DNA of 64,000 nucleotides from Erinaceus europaeus (taxonomy: Eukaryota; Chordata; Mammalia; Eulipotyphla; Erinaceidae), in the NCBI RefSeq assembly GCF_950295315.1, contig NW_026647180.1, positions 1,054,001 to 1,118,000 of the forward strand, written 5' to 3'. Positions within the stretch are counted from its first letter, which is position 1. Each line of letters begins with the position of its first letter. Both the position numbers and the translations under genes were made by a program. Below the pieces are notes generated by a model. It did not search any database, was not told where the DNA came from, and was given only the letters and a program-made list of their open reading frames with translations. Shown in pieces: positions 63,558 through 64,000 of this stretch.

Positions 63558-64000
63558 CCCCTACAGAAAGGCTCACTGATGGACCATCTCAGGCCTCTCT
63601 GAGCAGGATCCAGACAGCCCCCTGTCTACACCCTGCTCAGCTGATAAGGGCTCAGGGCTCCTCTCAGCACCTTGCTGGGGGCTCCCCTGGGAAGTCTGCA
63701 ATCAGTGAGGCCACCTGGGTGTCTGTTGGAATGCCTACAGCCAGCCTTCCCCTTTGAAGGACTGACCACTTCTTTTCCCTGTCAGTTTATGATATCCAAC
63801 TGACAACAATTATTTTCCTAATCCTTTGCAGGATTTTGACTTAGTTCTCAGTCCTGGAATCTATGTGTAAGCTTCCTGGTGGAAGACATGAAGCCCTCTG
63901 ACTAGGCAGTTCTTTTAAACTTTTTGTCTAGTGGGGTCAATATGAAAAATGTCAACATTCCACATCCAGCTCATTTCATTTGAGTCATCTTCCCTGATGC
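63558..64000. other. Downstream DNA
   Basis: No clear AATAAA signal, repeat or gene recognised up to the window end. Confidence 0.4.

Overview
The window is mammalian nuclear DNA, almost certainly from a hedgehog (Erinaceidae). From memory, the dominant interspersed repeat (head like GTCGGGCGGTGGCGCAGCGG, pol III box A and box B, a pyrimidine-rich middle and a CAACAACA/AATAAA tail) is the tRNA-derived SINE typical of Erinaceus. L1 fragments, class I and class II retroviral LTRs and many microsatellites also fit a mammal. Nothing bacterial, no CRISPR array, no stand-alone tRNA or rRNA gene and no intact conventional gene is present.

Layout. (1) 1-15675: a head-to-tail macrosatellite with a unit of about 4.18 kb: three full copies and a fourth cut off by an L1 3' end. 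Each unit carries a GC-rich core, a pyrimidine minisatellite, a GGAT tract, a CTT/GAA tract and several antisense SINE fragments. The core has two short reading frames whose differences between copies look codon-aware, plus a CArG box and an RFX-type X-box. (2) 15676-31930: L1, SINE and LTR insertions around arm A of an inverted duplication. Arm A (about 17.3-19.6 kb) has two minus-strand exons of an ARHGAP20-like PH domain and a divergent plus-strand open frame. (3) 31930-33254: a GC-rich island that contains a 122-bp minus-strand relic of ephrin-B2 coding exon 1, with its splice donor kept but its start lost and a stop gained. (4) 33.3-44.9 kb: dense nested SINEs and a second retroposon family (called R here), with unassigned single-copy DNA between. 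(5) 45.0-45.8 kb: a broken mucin-like exon on the minus strand with a 312-bp (104-codon) internal repeat. (6) 45.9-55.6 kb: SINEs, LTRs and L1. (7) 55.9-63.6 kb: arm B of the inverted duplication, with the divergent frame on the minus strand and a longer ARHGAP20-like exon series on the plus strand. Arm B has a frameshift in its second PH exon.

Interpretation. This looks like a gene-poor accessory locus shaped by segmental duplication: relics of several gene families (ARHGAP20-like, EFNB2-like, secreted mucin-like) lie beside a young, partly homogenised macrosatellite. Splice sites and coding frames were read by eye. Family assignments come from remembered protein patterns, not searches. Names used below: SINE-A = tRNA-headed family; SINE-B = family whose head resembles GCCAGGTGGTGGTGCACCTG; SINE-C = short family containing a TCATGCCTGAGGCTCC-like motif; R = about 0.4-kb poly(A)-tailed retroposon containing GTACCCCTCTTATCC.
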